Shown one piece after another: positions 27,042 to 34,056 of a stretch of DNA of 46,903 nt. The position numbers and the translations under genes were made by a program. The notes beneath the pieces are model-generated. The model ran no database searches, was not told where the DNA came from, and worked only from the letters and a program-made list of their open reading frames with translations. The DNA comes from SZUA-584 sp041656035 (GTDB lineage: Bacteria > Bacillota > Clostridia > Christensenellales > SZUA-584): NCBI GenBank assembly GCA_964586785.1, contig CAZPHS010000014.1:1-46903 (forward strand), in the 5' to 3' direction. Positions within the stretch are counted from its first letter, which is position 1, and every line of letters starts with the position of its first letter.

Positions 27042-27148
27042 ACACATTTATTAATATAAGCCTTATTTTGCAAAGCTAATTATTGCCGCTGTTGTTTTTG
27101 CTCATCGCGGATAAAATAAATTTATGAAATCAGTTTCCGGGGTGTATT

Positions 27149-28411
27149 ATGCCATATCCTTCAAGTGAAAATCACCGTATGGTAATTACGGGCGGTACGC
27201 CTTTATACGGAGAGTGTGCCGTAGGCACGTCTAAAAATGCGGTGCTTCCTATACTTGCCGCCGCGCTTCTTACAAAAGAGCCCGTTACGATTTTTGATGT
27301 GCCGAACATAAGCGATGTTAAAAACATGGTTAGCATGTTAAAAGCTTTCGGTTCCGCCGTGCGTATTTGCGGTTCCGCGACGACCATTACGTCAAAAACA
27401 ATGCGCACGACGTCTCCGGCCGAAAGCATAACCGGCAGGTTTCGAGCTTCTTTTCTTTTTATCGGTCCGCTTCTTGCGCGCGAGGGCAGCGCGACGATGC
27501 CTCTGCCGGGAGGATGCAGCATAGGCAGCCGCCCCGTTGATATTCATCTTAATGGATTCCGCGCGCTTGGCTGCAAATGTATAACAACGGCTGCGCAGGT
27601 ACATGTATGGGGGCGTCCCCGCGGCGCGCGCATACATCTTGAATTTCCGTCGGTAGGCGCGACAGAAAACATACTTATGGCGGCGGTGCTGGCCAAAGGG
27701 ATAACAACAATAACGGGCGCCGCAACGGAGCCGGAAGTAATTGATTTGGCTTGCTTTCTAAATTCTATGGGTGCGAAAATTACAATCGGCGGCAACGGCA
27801 GCATAACAATATCAGGCGTCGAAGAGCTATCGGGAACATCGTACACCCCGATTCCGGATAGGATAGAAGCGGGAACGCTAATGCTGGCGGCGGCGGTAAG
27901 CGGCGGCGAGGTGCGCCTTCGCCGCGTTAATCCGCAGCATTTGACACCCGTTTGCGGCAAGCTTAGCGAGGCGGGCGCCGAAATATTTCCTTACGAAGAC
28001 GGGCTGAGCGTTAAGGCAAGGCGGCTGCTGCCCATGGAAATAGTGTCGTCTCCTTTTCCCGGCTTCCCAACCGATATGCAGGCGCCCATAACCGCGGCTT
28101 GCTGCGGCGCGAAAGGGACAAGCACAGTCTGCGAAACGGTGTTTGAAAACCGTTTTTTGCATGTTGCCGAGCTTGCCAAAATGGGCGCGGATATTACAGT
28201 ACAAGGGAATTTAGCTTTAATCCGCGGTACGGGAAATCTGCACGGCGCGGATGTGCGCGCGACGGACTTAAGGGCGGGCGCCGCGCTTTGCATTGCCGCT
28301 CTTATCGCGCGCGGGGAAACGGTTATAAACGATATACACCATATAGACAGGGGTTATGACCGTTTGGAAAATAAACTTAGCTCTTTGGGCGCAAAGATAA
28401 GGCGCATATAG
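27149..28411 (+). CDS. murA: UDP-N-acetylglucosamine 1-carboxyvinyltransferase
   Basis: A 420-aa MurA, the first committed enzyme of peptidoglycan synthesis, which adds enolpyruvate to UDP-GlcNAc. The Lys-Asn pair is in SKNAVLPI; the catalytic loop PGGCSIGSRPVDIHL carries the active-site Cys targeted by fosfomycin. FPTDMQAP and DLRAGAALCIAAL are further signature blocks. CCGGGGTG precedes the ATG. It stands apart from other mur genes; Firmicutes often have two copies, so another may exist elsewhere. Confidence 0.96.
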   Translation: MPYPSSENHRMVITGGTPLYGECAVGTSKNAVLPILAAALLTKEPVTIFDVPNISDVKNMVSMLKAFGSAVRICGSATTITSKTMRTTSPAESITGRFRASFLFIGPLLAREGSATMPLPGGCSIGSRPVDIHLNGFRALGCKCITTAAQVHVWGRPRGARIHLEFPSVGATENILMAAVLAKGITTITGAATEPEVIDLACFLNSMGAKITIGGNGSITISGVEELSGTSYTPIPDRIEAGTLMLAAAVSGGEVRLRRVNPQHLTPVCGKLSEAGAEIFPYEDGLSVKARRLLPMEIVSSPFPGFPTDMQAPITAACCGAKGTSTVCETVFENRFLHVAELAKMGADITVQGNLALIRGTGNLHGADVRATDLRAGAALCIAALIARGETVINDIHHIDRGYDRLENKLSSLGAKIRRI

Positions 28412-28475
28412 CCGCCCTATAAACAATATGTTATAATTTATAATAGTTATATATCTGTCCGGCGGGAGAAATATT

Positions 28476-29069
28476 ATGTGCGGACGCTATCTTTTGTCGA
28501 CGGAAGACGAGAACATAGAGTATAAAGAAATAATAAATAAAATATACGAGCGCTATAAAAACGCGCCGCCGATGTTGTTAAAATCGGGGGAAATATTCCC
28601 TACCGATATAGCGCCGGTAATTACGGCCGAAAACAGCAAACAAGCGGTCGCTCTTTTAAAATGGGGCTTTCCCAAAAGGCAAGGAAGCGGCGTAATTATA
28701 AATGCGCGGGCGGAGACGGCTTTGGAAAAGATATCTTTTCGCGGTCCGCTCGCAAACCGCCGTTGTGCCGTACCCGCCGCCGGTTTTTTTGAATGGCGGC
28801 ATGAGGAAGGCAAGAAGGTTAAATATCTTTTTAAAAACGCGGACTTATCATTGCTTTATTTCGCCGGTCTTTACGGCAGTTTTGCCAAAACTTACGACGC
28901 GTTCGTTATATTAACGATTCGCGCTAACGAATATGTCAGTGATTATCACAGCCGTATGCCTTTAATACTTGAAAGTAAAAACATTGACAGATGGCTTTGC
29001 GACACAGGCTACGCGTTAAGCCGTTTAAACTCGCCGTGCGGCGCAAAGCTTTACGCATCAATGGTATAA
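28476..29069 (+). CDS. SRAP-domain protein (YedK/HMCES family)
   Basis: A 197-aa protein starting MCGRY, where Cys2 becomes the N-terminal nucleophile that cross-links to abasic sites in single-stranded DNA and shields them. Other active-site parts are visible: INARAET, RRCAVPAAGFFEW and the His of DYHSRMPLIL. It complements the two base glycosylases in this window, which create abasic sites. TTATAATTTATAAT upstream and CGGGAGAA before the ATG support expression. Confidence 0.93.
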   Translation: MCGRYLLSTEDENIEYKEIINKIYERYKNAPPMLLKSGEIFPTDIAPVITAENSKQAVALLKWGFPKRQGSGVIINARAETALEKISFRGPLANRRCAVPAAGFFEWRHEEGKKVKYLFKNADLSLLYFAGLYGSFAKTYDAFVILTIRANEYVSDYHSRMPLILESKNIDRWLCDTGYALSRLNSPCGAKLYASMV

Positions 29070-29123
29070 ACCATTATATTTATGTCTTTTTTGTTTGACG
29101 CAATATAATAAGGGTATTAATTT

Positions 29124-29155
29124 AAAGCAGTTCGCGTTAATTCCGGCACTGCTTT
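29124..29155 (+). other. Hairpin in the leader before the GGDEF gene
   Basis: AAAGCAGT (29124-29131) and ACTGCTTT (29148-29155) form a perfect 8-bp stem with a 16-nt loop. It is not a recognisable c-di-GMP riboswitch and has no T-run. Confidence 0.35.
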
Positions 29156-29257
29156 ATAAAAAGCTTATGCAATTTGCTCGGGTTCCGGCTATTGCAACAT
29201 TAAAACTTTTATTTACACTACTATTACACTTTACAGTGGAACCGGGGAGCTAAAAAA

Positions 29258-30160
29258 ATGAGGATACTGATAGCCGAAGACAGCGCCACTTGCCGCATGA
29301 TTTTGTCAGCCGCTTTAAAAGAATACGGCTACGAAGTTATTGAAACAAAAGACGGGCAGCAGGCGTGGGAAAAGATGCGGCAGCCGGACGCGCCGCAGCT
29401 TGCGATACTTGACTGGATTATGCCCAAAATGGACGGGCTTTCCTTGCTCGGCAAAATACGTGCCCAAAAAACCGAACGCCCTCCATACATAATTATGCTG
29501 ACAGGCAAAGATGATAAAGACGATATTATATTAGGCCTTGACGCCGGCGCCAACGACTATCTTTCCAAAACATTTGATAAAAGAGAGCTGCGCGCGCGCG
29601 TTGAGGTGGGGCGCCGCATGATAGAATTACAGGATGCCTTGATAGTTACCAATGAGAAACTCGCGTTTCAGGCGGCGCACGACGCGCTAACGGGCATATT
29701 AAACCGCAGAGCAATATTATACCGTCTGGAAGACGAGTTTATAAATAAAAAAAATAACAATCCTATAACAATAGGCATGTGTGATATCGACCACTTTAAA
29801 AAAATAAACGATACATACGGGCATCAAACCGGAGACGAGGTTTTATGCGGCCTTGTAAAAGTTTTTAAGGAATGCTTTTCCGCCTCCGACTATTTCGGTC
29901 GTATTGGCGGTGAAGAATTTTTAATTGTCGCGTCTTCCTCAACAAAAAAAGAAGCCTTAACGATGTTTGAAAAATGCTGCCGGCATATAGCCGATACAAA
30001 AATAAACACGCGCTCCGGAGGCTTGTCTATTACGATAAGCATAGGGGTTGCAAGCTGCACGTCAAAAAGCTCGGTAGACGCATTGTTAGGCGCGGCGGAC
30101 AGCGCGCTTTATCAGGCAAAGAATCAAGGCCGAAACCGCGTATGTTATAAAAACATATAA
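29258..30160 (+). CDS. Response regulator-diguanylate cyclase (REC-GGDEF)
   Basis: A 300-aa protein: receiver domain (residues 1-120; D8, phosphoacceptor D52 in LAILDWIMPKMDG, lysine of YLSKTFDKRELRARV) joined by a helix to a GGDEF domain (about 135-300) with the intact active site RIGGEEFLIV. It should make c-di-GMP upon phosphorylation. The inhibitory RxxD site normally five residues before GGEEF is not intact (SASD here), suggesting no product inhibition. No partner kinase adjoins it, so it is an orphan regulator. GGGGAGC precedes the ATG. Confidence 0.93.
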   Translation: MRILIAEDSATCRMILSAALKEYGYEVIETKDGQQAWEKMRQPDAPQLAILDWIMPKMDGLSLLGKIRAQKTERPPYIIMLTGKDDKDDIILGLDAGANDYLSKTFDKRELRARVEVGRRMIELQDALIVTNEKLAFQAAHDALTGILNRRAILYRLEDEFINKKNNNPITIGMCDIDHFKKINDTYGHQTGDEVLCGLVKVFKECFSASDYFGRIGGEEFLIVASSSTKKEALTMFEKCCRHIADTKINTRSGGLSITISIGVASCTSKSSVDALLGAADSALYQAKNQGRNRVCYKNI

Positions 30161-30214
30161 TAATTACCGATAGCCGCCGTAACGTAAAGCGCGGCGGCCG
30201 CTATAAAAATGCGT

Positions 30215-31150
30215 TTATTTTTGGCTGTCAAGATGTGTTATGTTCAAATCTTTTCCTTCGCCGTGCTTTTTTATCCCCATCATAATGCTAAAGCTCCCAA
30301 GCCCCGCGAATAACCATCCGAGCGCAATCTCTCCCCATATCGGTCCTACATCGACGATATCAAACATAAAAGGTATCTGTATATACAAAAAGAAAATTTC
30401 AAATACATTTGTGTCAAAACCTTCTTCCGCCCATTTTGAGTAATCAACAGCGGCATCGCTCGCCATAACGCCTATATATGTAAATACAATCAGTACAAAA
30501 ATGATTATTATAAACATTCCTTTTCCTTGTTTGCCTTTGAATGCCAAATATAGCTTATAGCTCAAATATGCCATTATAAATCCGCTTATTGCGCTTATAA
30601 ACCCTATCAGCGCAAATAATATCCACGGTATTATTCCAATTATTCCGCCTAAAACAGCGCCCGCCGCGCCCGTCGCATAGCTGCCTGTTGTTCTTCTTTC
30701 CTGTCTTATTTGCTCCGTGCCCGCAATAACGCTTTTGGAACAGCTTCCGCAAATCTCTTTTACAACATCGCCGTGCAATACGCACTCAAGATTGTCGGCG
30801 CCGCCGCATGAGGTGCAGCAGGAGATATATCCTTGAGCTTTCAAAAACAAAGAAAACTCCGATGTAAAAGTATCAATCTGAAGCGCTTTTAGGGGCTTGG
30901 CAAAGCTTACCGATACCGCGTTGCCTTTAACGCCTATCACTGCCGCCTTGTACGTTTTGCCCATCTGTTTAAGGTGACGTTTTATTTCGTCCGCAATAAT
31001 GCCCTTTTGTCCGGAAATGAATGTCGTTAATATTATAGTATAAAAATTAACAAACCGAATGCAGAAAAATATATCGTTCTTTCTGCCGTACGCGATATTA
31101 CCGTGTTTTTTAAATCCGGATATCAAAACATACTCGTTAAGCCGTTTCAT
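30215..31150 (-). CDS. Membrane protein with zinc-ribbon-like Cys cluster, function unknown
   Basis: A 311-aa protein I do not recognise. Residues 1-105 are soluble; a Cys cluster (CCTSCGGADNLEC, then CGSC, about residues 109-138) looks like a zinc ribbon; a Gly-rich stretch (GAAGAVLGGIIGII) starts the first of about four membrane helices; the tail is charged (KKHGEGKDLN). CGGAGGCGG precedes the ATG. It is divergent from the next gene, with an AT-rich shared promoter region. Confidence 0.7.
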   Translation of the reverse strand: MKRLNEYVLISGFKKHGNIAYGRKNDIFFCIRFVNFYTIILTTFISGQKGIIADEIKRHLKQMGKTYKAAVIGVKGNAVSVSFAKPLKALQIDTFTSEFSLFLKAQGYISCCTSCGGADNLECVLHGDVVKEICGSCSKSVIAGTEQIRQERRTTGSYATGAAGAVLGGIIGIIPWILFALIGFISAISGFIMAYLSYKLYLAFKGKQGKGMFIIIIFVLIVFTYIGVMASDAAVDYSKWAEEGFDTNVFEIFFLYIQIPFMFDIVDVGPIWGEIALGWLFAGLGSFSIMMGIKKHGEGKDLNITHLDSQK

Positions 31151-31296
31151 AACCGCCTCCGTAAAAAATACTGTATTTTCTATTAATTATAGTATATTTA
31201 TATATTAACGGCAACCATATAATGTACCAGAAATTATGTTCCGCATTTTTCGCTTTGCATTCTCATATATTTGTTTTAAGCGGAGAAGGTGAAAGT

Positions 31297-32109
31297 ATGG
31301 AAAGCATAAAACGCAAACTACTGCTGCTTCGGTCGGATGCGCAGAACAAGGGCGGAGCCACGCTTAAGCTTGCGGCGCTAAAAGACGGCGTCAGCGCTAA
31401 CTTAAGCGCAATAGATCTTCCGAACTGTTTATGCGCGCTTTACCTGTGGGACAACAACGGCAAAGAATATTGTGCGGGCAACATAGCCGACGGGCGGCTC
31501 AGCGCAAATTTATGCGCACCGGCGCTTGACGATGTCGCCGGCGCCGCCGTAATCGAAGAACCGAACGGCGCCTTCCTGCTCAAAACTTTAGATTACAACT
31601 GGGAAACCGCGGCAACTTCCTTTCGGCTCTCGCGCATACAAAGCGCAGAATACTCTTTGGCTGCCGAGCGGCAAACCAAAACTGCCGACGCGGAATATGT
31701 AAACGCGGATAATGCCTACAGTACGCAGGAACCTATGGCCGATACCGTTTTTTATGACGAACGCGACCCCCGGCAAGCCGTGTGCGGCAGCTGCCCCCAT
31801 GTTATAAGGCAGGATAAAATTAATCCGTTTCCTTCGGTGTTTCCGCAAAGCGAATGGGTTAAAATTTCTTATCCGGGCCCCGCTGGATGGTGGCATTATA
31901 TATCCGGAAAAATACTTCGCGGCGATAAGATTATCGCAAAAGCGTTAGGCGTGCCCGGCGAATACGGTATGGCGCCTCCTATTTGGCTTGAGGGGTTCGG
32001 CACATATATGCGCTGCAGCTCGCCGGACGCGCATGGATACTGGCTTATGTTTCAGGACGCGCAGACAGGAGAGGTTCTTGATATGGCGCTATCTCCACAT
32101 GATGAGTAA
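31297..32109 (+). CDS. Conserved-looking protein of unknown function
   Basis: A 270-aa soluble protein read from ATG 31297, which has GGAGAAGGTG upstream; an earlier in-frame ATG at 31222 lacks one. The N-terminal half (ESIKRKLLLLRSD to about 125) looks like a beta-rich domain, with YLWDNNGKEYCAG inside; an acidic linker follows; the C-terminal half (about 165-270) is rich in Trp, Pro and Gly (YPGPAGWWHYISGKI, GYWLMFQDAQTGEV). No membrane segment. Its last 65 bp overlap the convergent veg gene. Confidence 0.7.
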   Translation: MESIKRKLLLLRSDAQNKGGATLKLAALKDGVSANLSAIDLPNCLCALYLWDNNGKEYCAGNIADGRLSANLCAPALDDVAGAAVIEEPNGAFLLKTLDYNWETAATSFRLSRIQSAEYSLAAERQTKTADAEYVNADNAYSTQEPMADTVFYDERDPRQAVCGSCPHVIRQDKINPFPSVFPQSEWVKISYPGPAGWWHYISGKILRGDKIIAKALGVPGEYGMAPPIWLEGFGTYMRCSSPDAHGYWLMFQDAQTGEVLDMALSPHDE

Positions 32110-32308
32110 GTATCTCGGAATATGAAAAGCAATATCGCCTTCCGTAGCCATGCTCCTTTACCATAACTGTAAAAACCTCGGGATATAATCCGTCTATTAT
32201 GCCTCCAAGCTCTAAGCCCCCCCGCCTTCCTATGCGAGTTCTTATCTTTATACGAATGCCCTTCGCCGCGCGCATCTGCATTTTTATTGCATCTATGCTA
32301 TCGTTCAT
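32045..32308 (-). CDS. veg: Veg-family protein
   Basis: An 87-aa protein matching B. subtilis Veg in layout: N-terminal helix, GIRIKIRTRIGRRGGLELGG, LYPEVFTVMV and YCFSYSEILTHHVEI. Veg is a small, highly expressed Firmicute protein that affects biofilm matrix genes; its biochemical role is not settled. AAAGGCGG precedes the ATG. The C-terminal tail extends over the end of the convergent neighbour by 65 bp, which is unusual for two real genes but both are well supported. Confidence 0.8.
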   Translation of the reverse strand: MNDSIDAIKMQMRAAKGIRIKIRTRIGRRGGLELGGIIDGLYPEVFTVMVKEHGYGRRYCFSYSEILTHHVEIAPYQEPLLSARPET

Positions 32309-32519
32309 AATTGCACCGCCTTTATTATGTTATTTTCATCATTCCCATCATTTATTAATATTATCCTTGCATAGTCCTCCAAATCAGGTGTCTGCGCATA
32401 TTAATAAGCGTATGCTGCATTATTTCTCATACTGCAACACAAGTATTTGCATCAGTAATATCAAAAAGAACTTGTTATATGAATATTTTAATATTCCGTT
32501 ATGTATAATTCTATCCCAC

Positions 32520-32540
32520 TTATCCACATCGTTGTCCACA
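32520..32540 (+). promoter_or_regulatory. Pair of DnaA-box sequences
   Basis: TTATCCACA (32520-32528), a perfect DnaA box, and TTGTCCACA (32532-32540), one base off, lie in the same direction 12 bp apart within the 465-bp AT-rich gap after veg. No dnaA or dnaN is nearby, so a DnaA-regulated promoter or titration site is likelier than the origin. The rest of the gap up to 32690 shows no gene. Confidence 0.5.
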
Positions 32541-32694
32541 GAGCGCGTAAACAAGAGAATTCGCGCGGAAAAACAAATTTCGCGTTTTCCTGCCTGATAA
32601 TAAAAATGAATAAAAAAAGTTTGGCGTTTTTTCGCCTTATTAATAATTATTCATATGCGCGGATTTTTGCCCGCAGGCCAAAATGCTTATCTTA

Positions 32695-32703
32695 TGATAT
32701 AAT
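32695..32703 (+). promoter_or_regulatory. Extended -10 promoter
   Basis: TGATATAAT, a consensus extended -10 element, about 55 nt before the AAGGAG ribosome site at 32758-32763. Confidence 0.5.
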
Positions 32704-32772
32704 ATATAATGTTGTTTAATATGTGCTGTTAATTTGTCACGCAAATATATAAAAGAGAAGGAGCTGTTTGGA

Positions 32773-32907
32773 ATAAACAGCCTTATAAAAAATATTCGGG
32801 ATAAAAGAGAAGCTTTAAGCGCAAAAAATATATCGTTTATCCGTTTTGCAATATTTGCGCCTTTTTTAGCCGCCGCGCTGATTCTTATTCTTATGTCGCT
32901 AAAATAA
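32773..32907 (+). CDS. Possible 44-aa membrane protein with non-canonical start
   Basis: A 45-codon frame opening with ATA AAC AGC, 9 nt after AAGGAG. It reads NSLIKNIRDKREALSAKNI, a basic cytoplasmic stretch, then one membrane helix (FAIFAPFLAAALILILMSLK). The promoter and ribosome site fit well, but the frame has no ATG/GTG/TTG at the proper distance; TTG at 32768 meets a stop after two codons. Either ATA is used or one base is wrong in the assembly. Confidence 0.4.
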   Translation: MNSLIKNIRDKREALSAKNISFIRFAIFAPFLAAALILILMSLK

Positions 32908-32973
32908 CTTATTTCTTTTATTCCTATGTAAAATATGTTATTATTAAGCTACTATTTTTACGAGGTAAGTATC

Positions 32974-33342
32974 GTGGATTTCAGCGAATCTGTCGAGATG
33001 TATCTTGAAGCTATTCTCGAGCTAGAATCAAAAAACGTGACGGTAAGAAGCGTGGATATAGCGCGGTTTCTTGGCGTTACCAAGCCGAGCGTAAATCGCG
33101 CTATGCAGAGCCTTAAAAGAGAAGGATACATACTAAAAGAGCCGTACGGAGATATCAGTTTTACAAAAAGCGGGCGCGACAAAGCAATGCGAATACATGA
33201 AATGCACCACATTATAACCGATTTTCTCGTCAATTCACTGGGAATTGACACATCAATCGCGGAGGCCGACGCCTGCCGTATAGAGCATGTGATATCGCCA
33301 AAAACTATTCGCGCTATGAAGGCCTACAACAAAAACAAATAA
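32974..33342 (+). CDS. DtxR/MntR-family metal-dependent regulator
   Basis: A 122-aa protein read from GTG 32974, which follows GAGGTAAG; an earlier ATG at 32935 would add an unrelated hydrophobic stretch. Residues 1-60 form the winged helix (FSESVEMYLEAILELE, then SVDIARFLGVTKPSVNRAMQ) and 60-115 the metal-binding dimerisation part (KAMRIHEMHHIITDFL with ligand-type Glu/His, and EADACRIEHVIS). No SH3-like third domain, as in MntR. It likely senses Mn or Fe. Its target genes are not evident nearby. Confidence 0.88.
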   Translation: MDFSESVEMYLEAILELESKNVTVRSVDIARFLGVTKPSVNRAMQSLKREGYILKEPYGDISFTKSGRDKAMRIHEMHHIITDFLVNSLGIDTSIAEADACRIEHVISPKTIRAMKAYNKNK

Positions 33343-33362
33343 ACCTAAGCCCGGGGCAATGC

Positions 33363-33518
33363 TTATTCATACGAATCCATGCTTTGTTGGCATTCGTCGC
33401 AATAACCGCTGCCCATATCATAGCAATCCTGACACATAAAAGAGTTACACATTTTGCAGTGCTGCATAGAACGTGACTCCGCCGGCTGGTTACAGCATTG
33501 ACAATTCATTTTCGACAT
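33363..33518 (-). CDS. 51-aa cysteine-rich zinc-binding mini-protein
   Basis: A 52-codon reverse-strand ORF with nine cysteines: CQCC at residues 6-9, CKMC at 21-24, CQDC at 29-32 and CDEC at 40-43. This spacing suggests two zinc knuckles or a small RING/B-box-like fold. It starts MSKMN and ends QQSMDSYE. AAGGGCGG lies before the ATG. It falls below usual length cut-offs. It is convergent with the metal regulator gene (21 bp between stops), so a role in metal handling is possible but unproven. Confidence 0.65.
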   Translation of the reverse strand: MSKMNCQCCNQPAESRSMQHCKMCNSFMCQDCYDMGSGYCDECQQSMDSYE

Positions 33519-33731
33519 AATTTTGCCGCCCTTCATATTTTTCTGTTTAAAATATTATGCGTGAACGGCTTTATTTTCATACTTGGAAAAGCCGCTTATT
33601 ATAGACAATATTTTAAAAACCAGAGAATGGTAGGCGACGTTATTAAACCTTGGCATTGCTTATTTTCTAAAAGTTTATGAGCGCCCTTTCCACAAAATGC
33701 GGCCGCCATGTGTTCGCTTCTCTGTTTGCCC

Positions 33732-33760
33732 TTTACAAACGCGCTTCTTACAATTATAAT
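33732..33760 (+). promoter_or_regulatory. Promoter of the T-box/ileS transcript
   Basis: TTTACA (33732-33737), a 17-nt spacer and TATAAT (33755-33760), just before the T-box leader. Confidence 0.75.
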
Positions 33761-33766
33761 AGGAAA

Positions 33767-34023
33767 ATGTAAATAATAAGCGACAATGCGGGATGCGGAC
33801 GCCGCGTGTATTTGCGCAGAGAGCGGGGAGACGGTGAAAGCCCCGACAAATGCAGCGGACGCTCTATCGCCCGCTAATGCTTTTCTGCCCAAAACAAAAA
33901 ACCGTTTAAGCAGAAACGGCTGCGCCCGTTATAGCGCTTTTTAAAGATGATGCCAAGCAGGCATTAATTTGGGTGGTACCGTGAAGGACGACGTCTTTTG
34001 CCCCAAGGGCGGGACGTTTTTTT
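33767..34023 (+). ncRNA. T-box leader (isoleucine type)
   Basis: The conserved T-box sequence TGGGTGGTACCG is at 33970-33981. Stem I shows AGAGAG and GGTGAAAG (about 33820-33840), and the likely specifier ATC (33866-33868, isoleucine) sits in CTCTATCGCC. The terminator is ACGTC-TTTTGCCCC / GGGCGGGACGT followed by seven Ts (33991-34023). Uncharged tRNA-Ile would stabilise the antiterminator and let ileS be transcribed. The 5' end is inferred from the promoter. Confidence 0.92.
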
Positions 34024-34056
34024 ATTATTTGATAACATATTTTTAAGGAGACTTAA

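Noticed and set aside
32520..32540. Replication origin oriC
   Set aside because: Only two boxes were found and dnaA, dnaN, rpmH or gyr genes are absent from the window; kept only as a DnaA-box pair.
32199..32597. 132-codon forward ORF across the veg gene and the following gap
   Set aside because: It lies antisense to veg, lacks a ribosome site and contains the DnaA-box pair; composition is not protein-like.
33599..33892. 97-codon reverse ORF across the ileS leader
   Set aside because: Overlaps the T-box promoter and stem I, which are well supported on the other strand.
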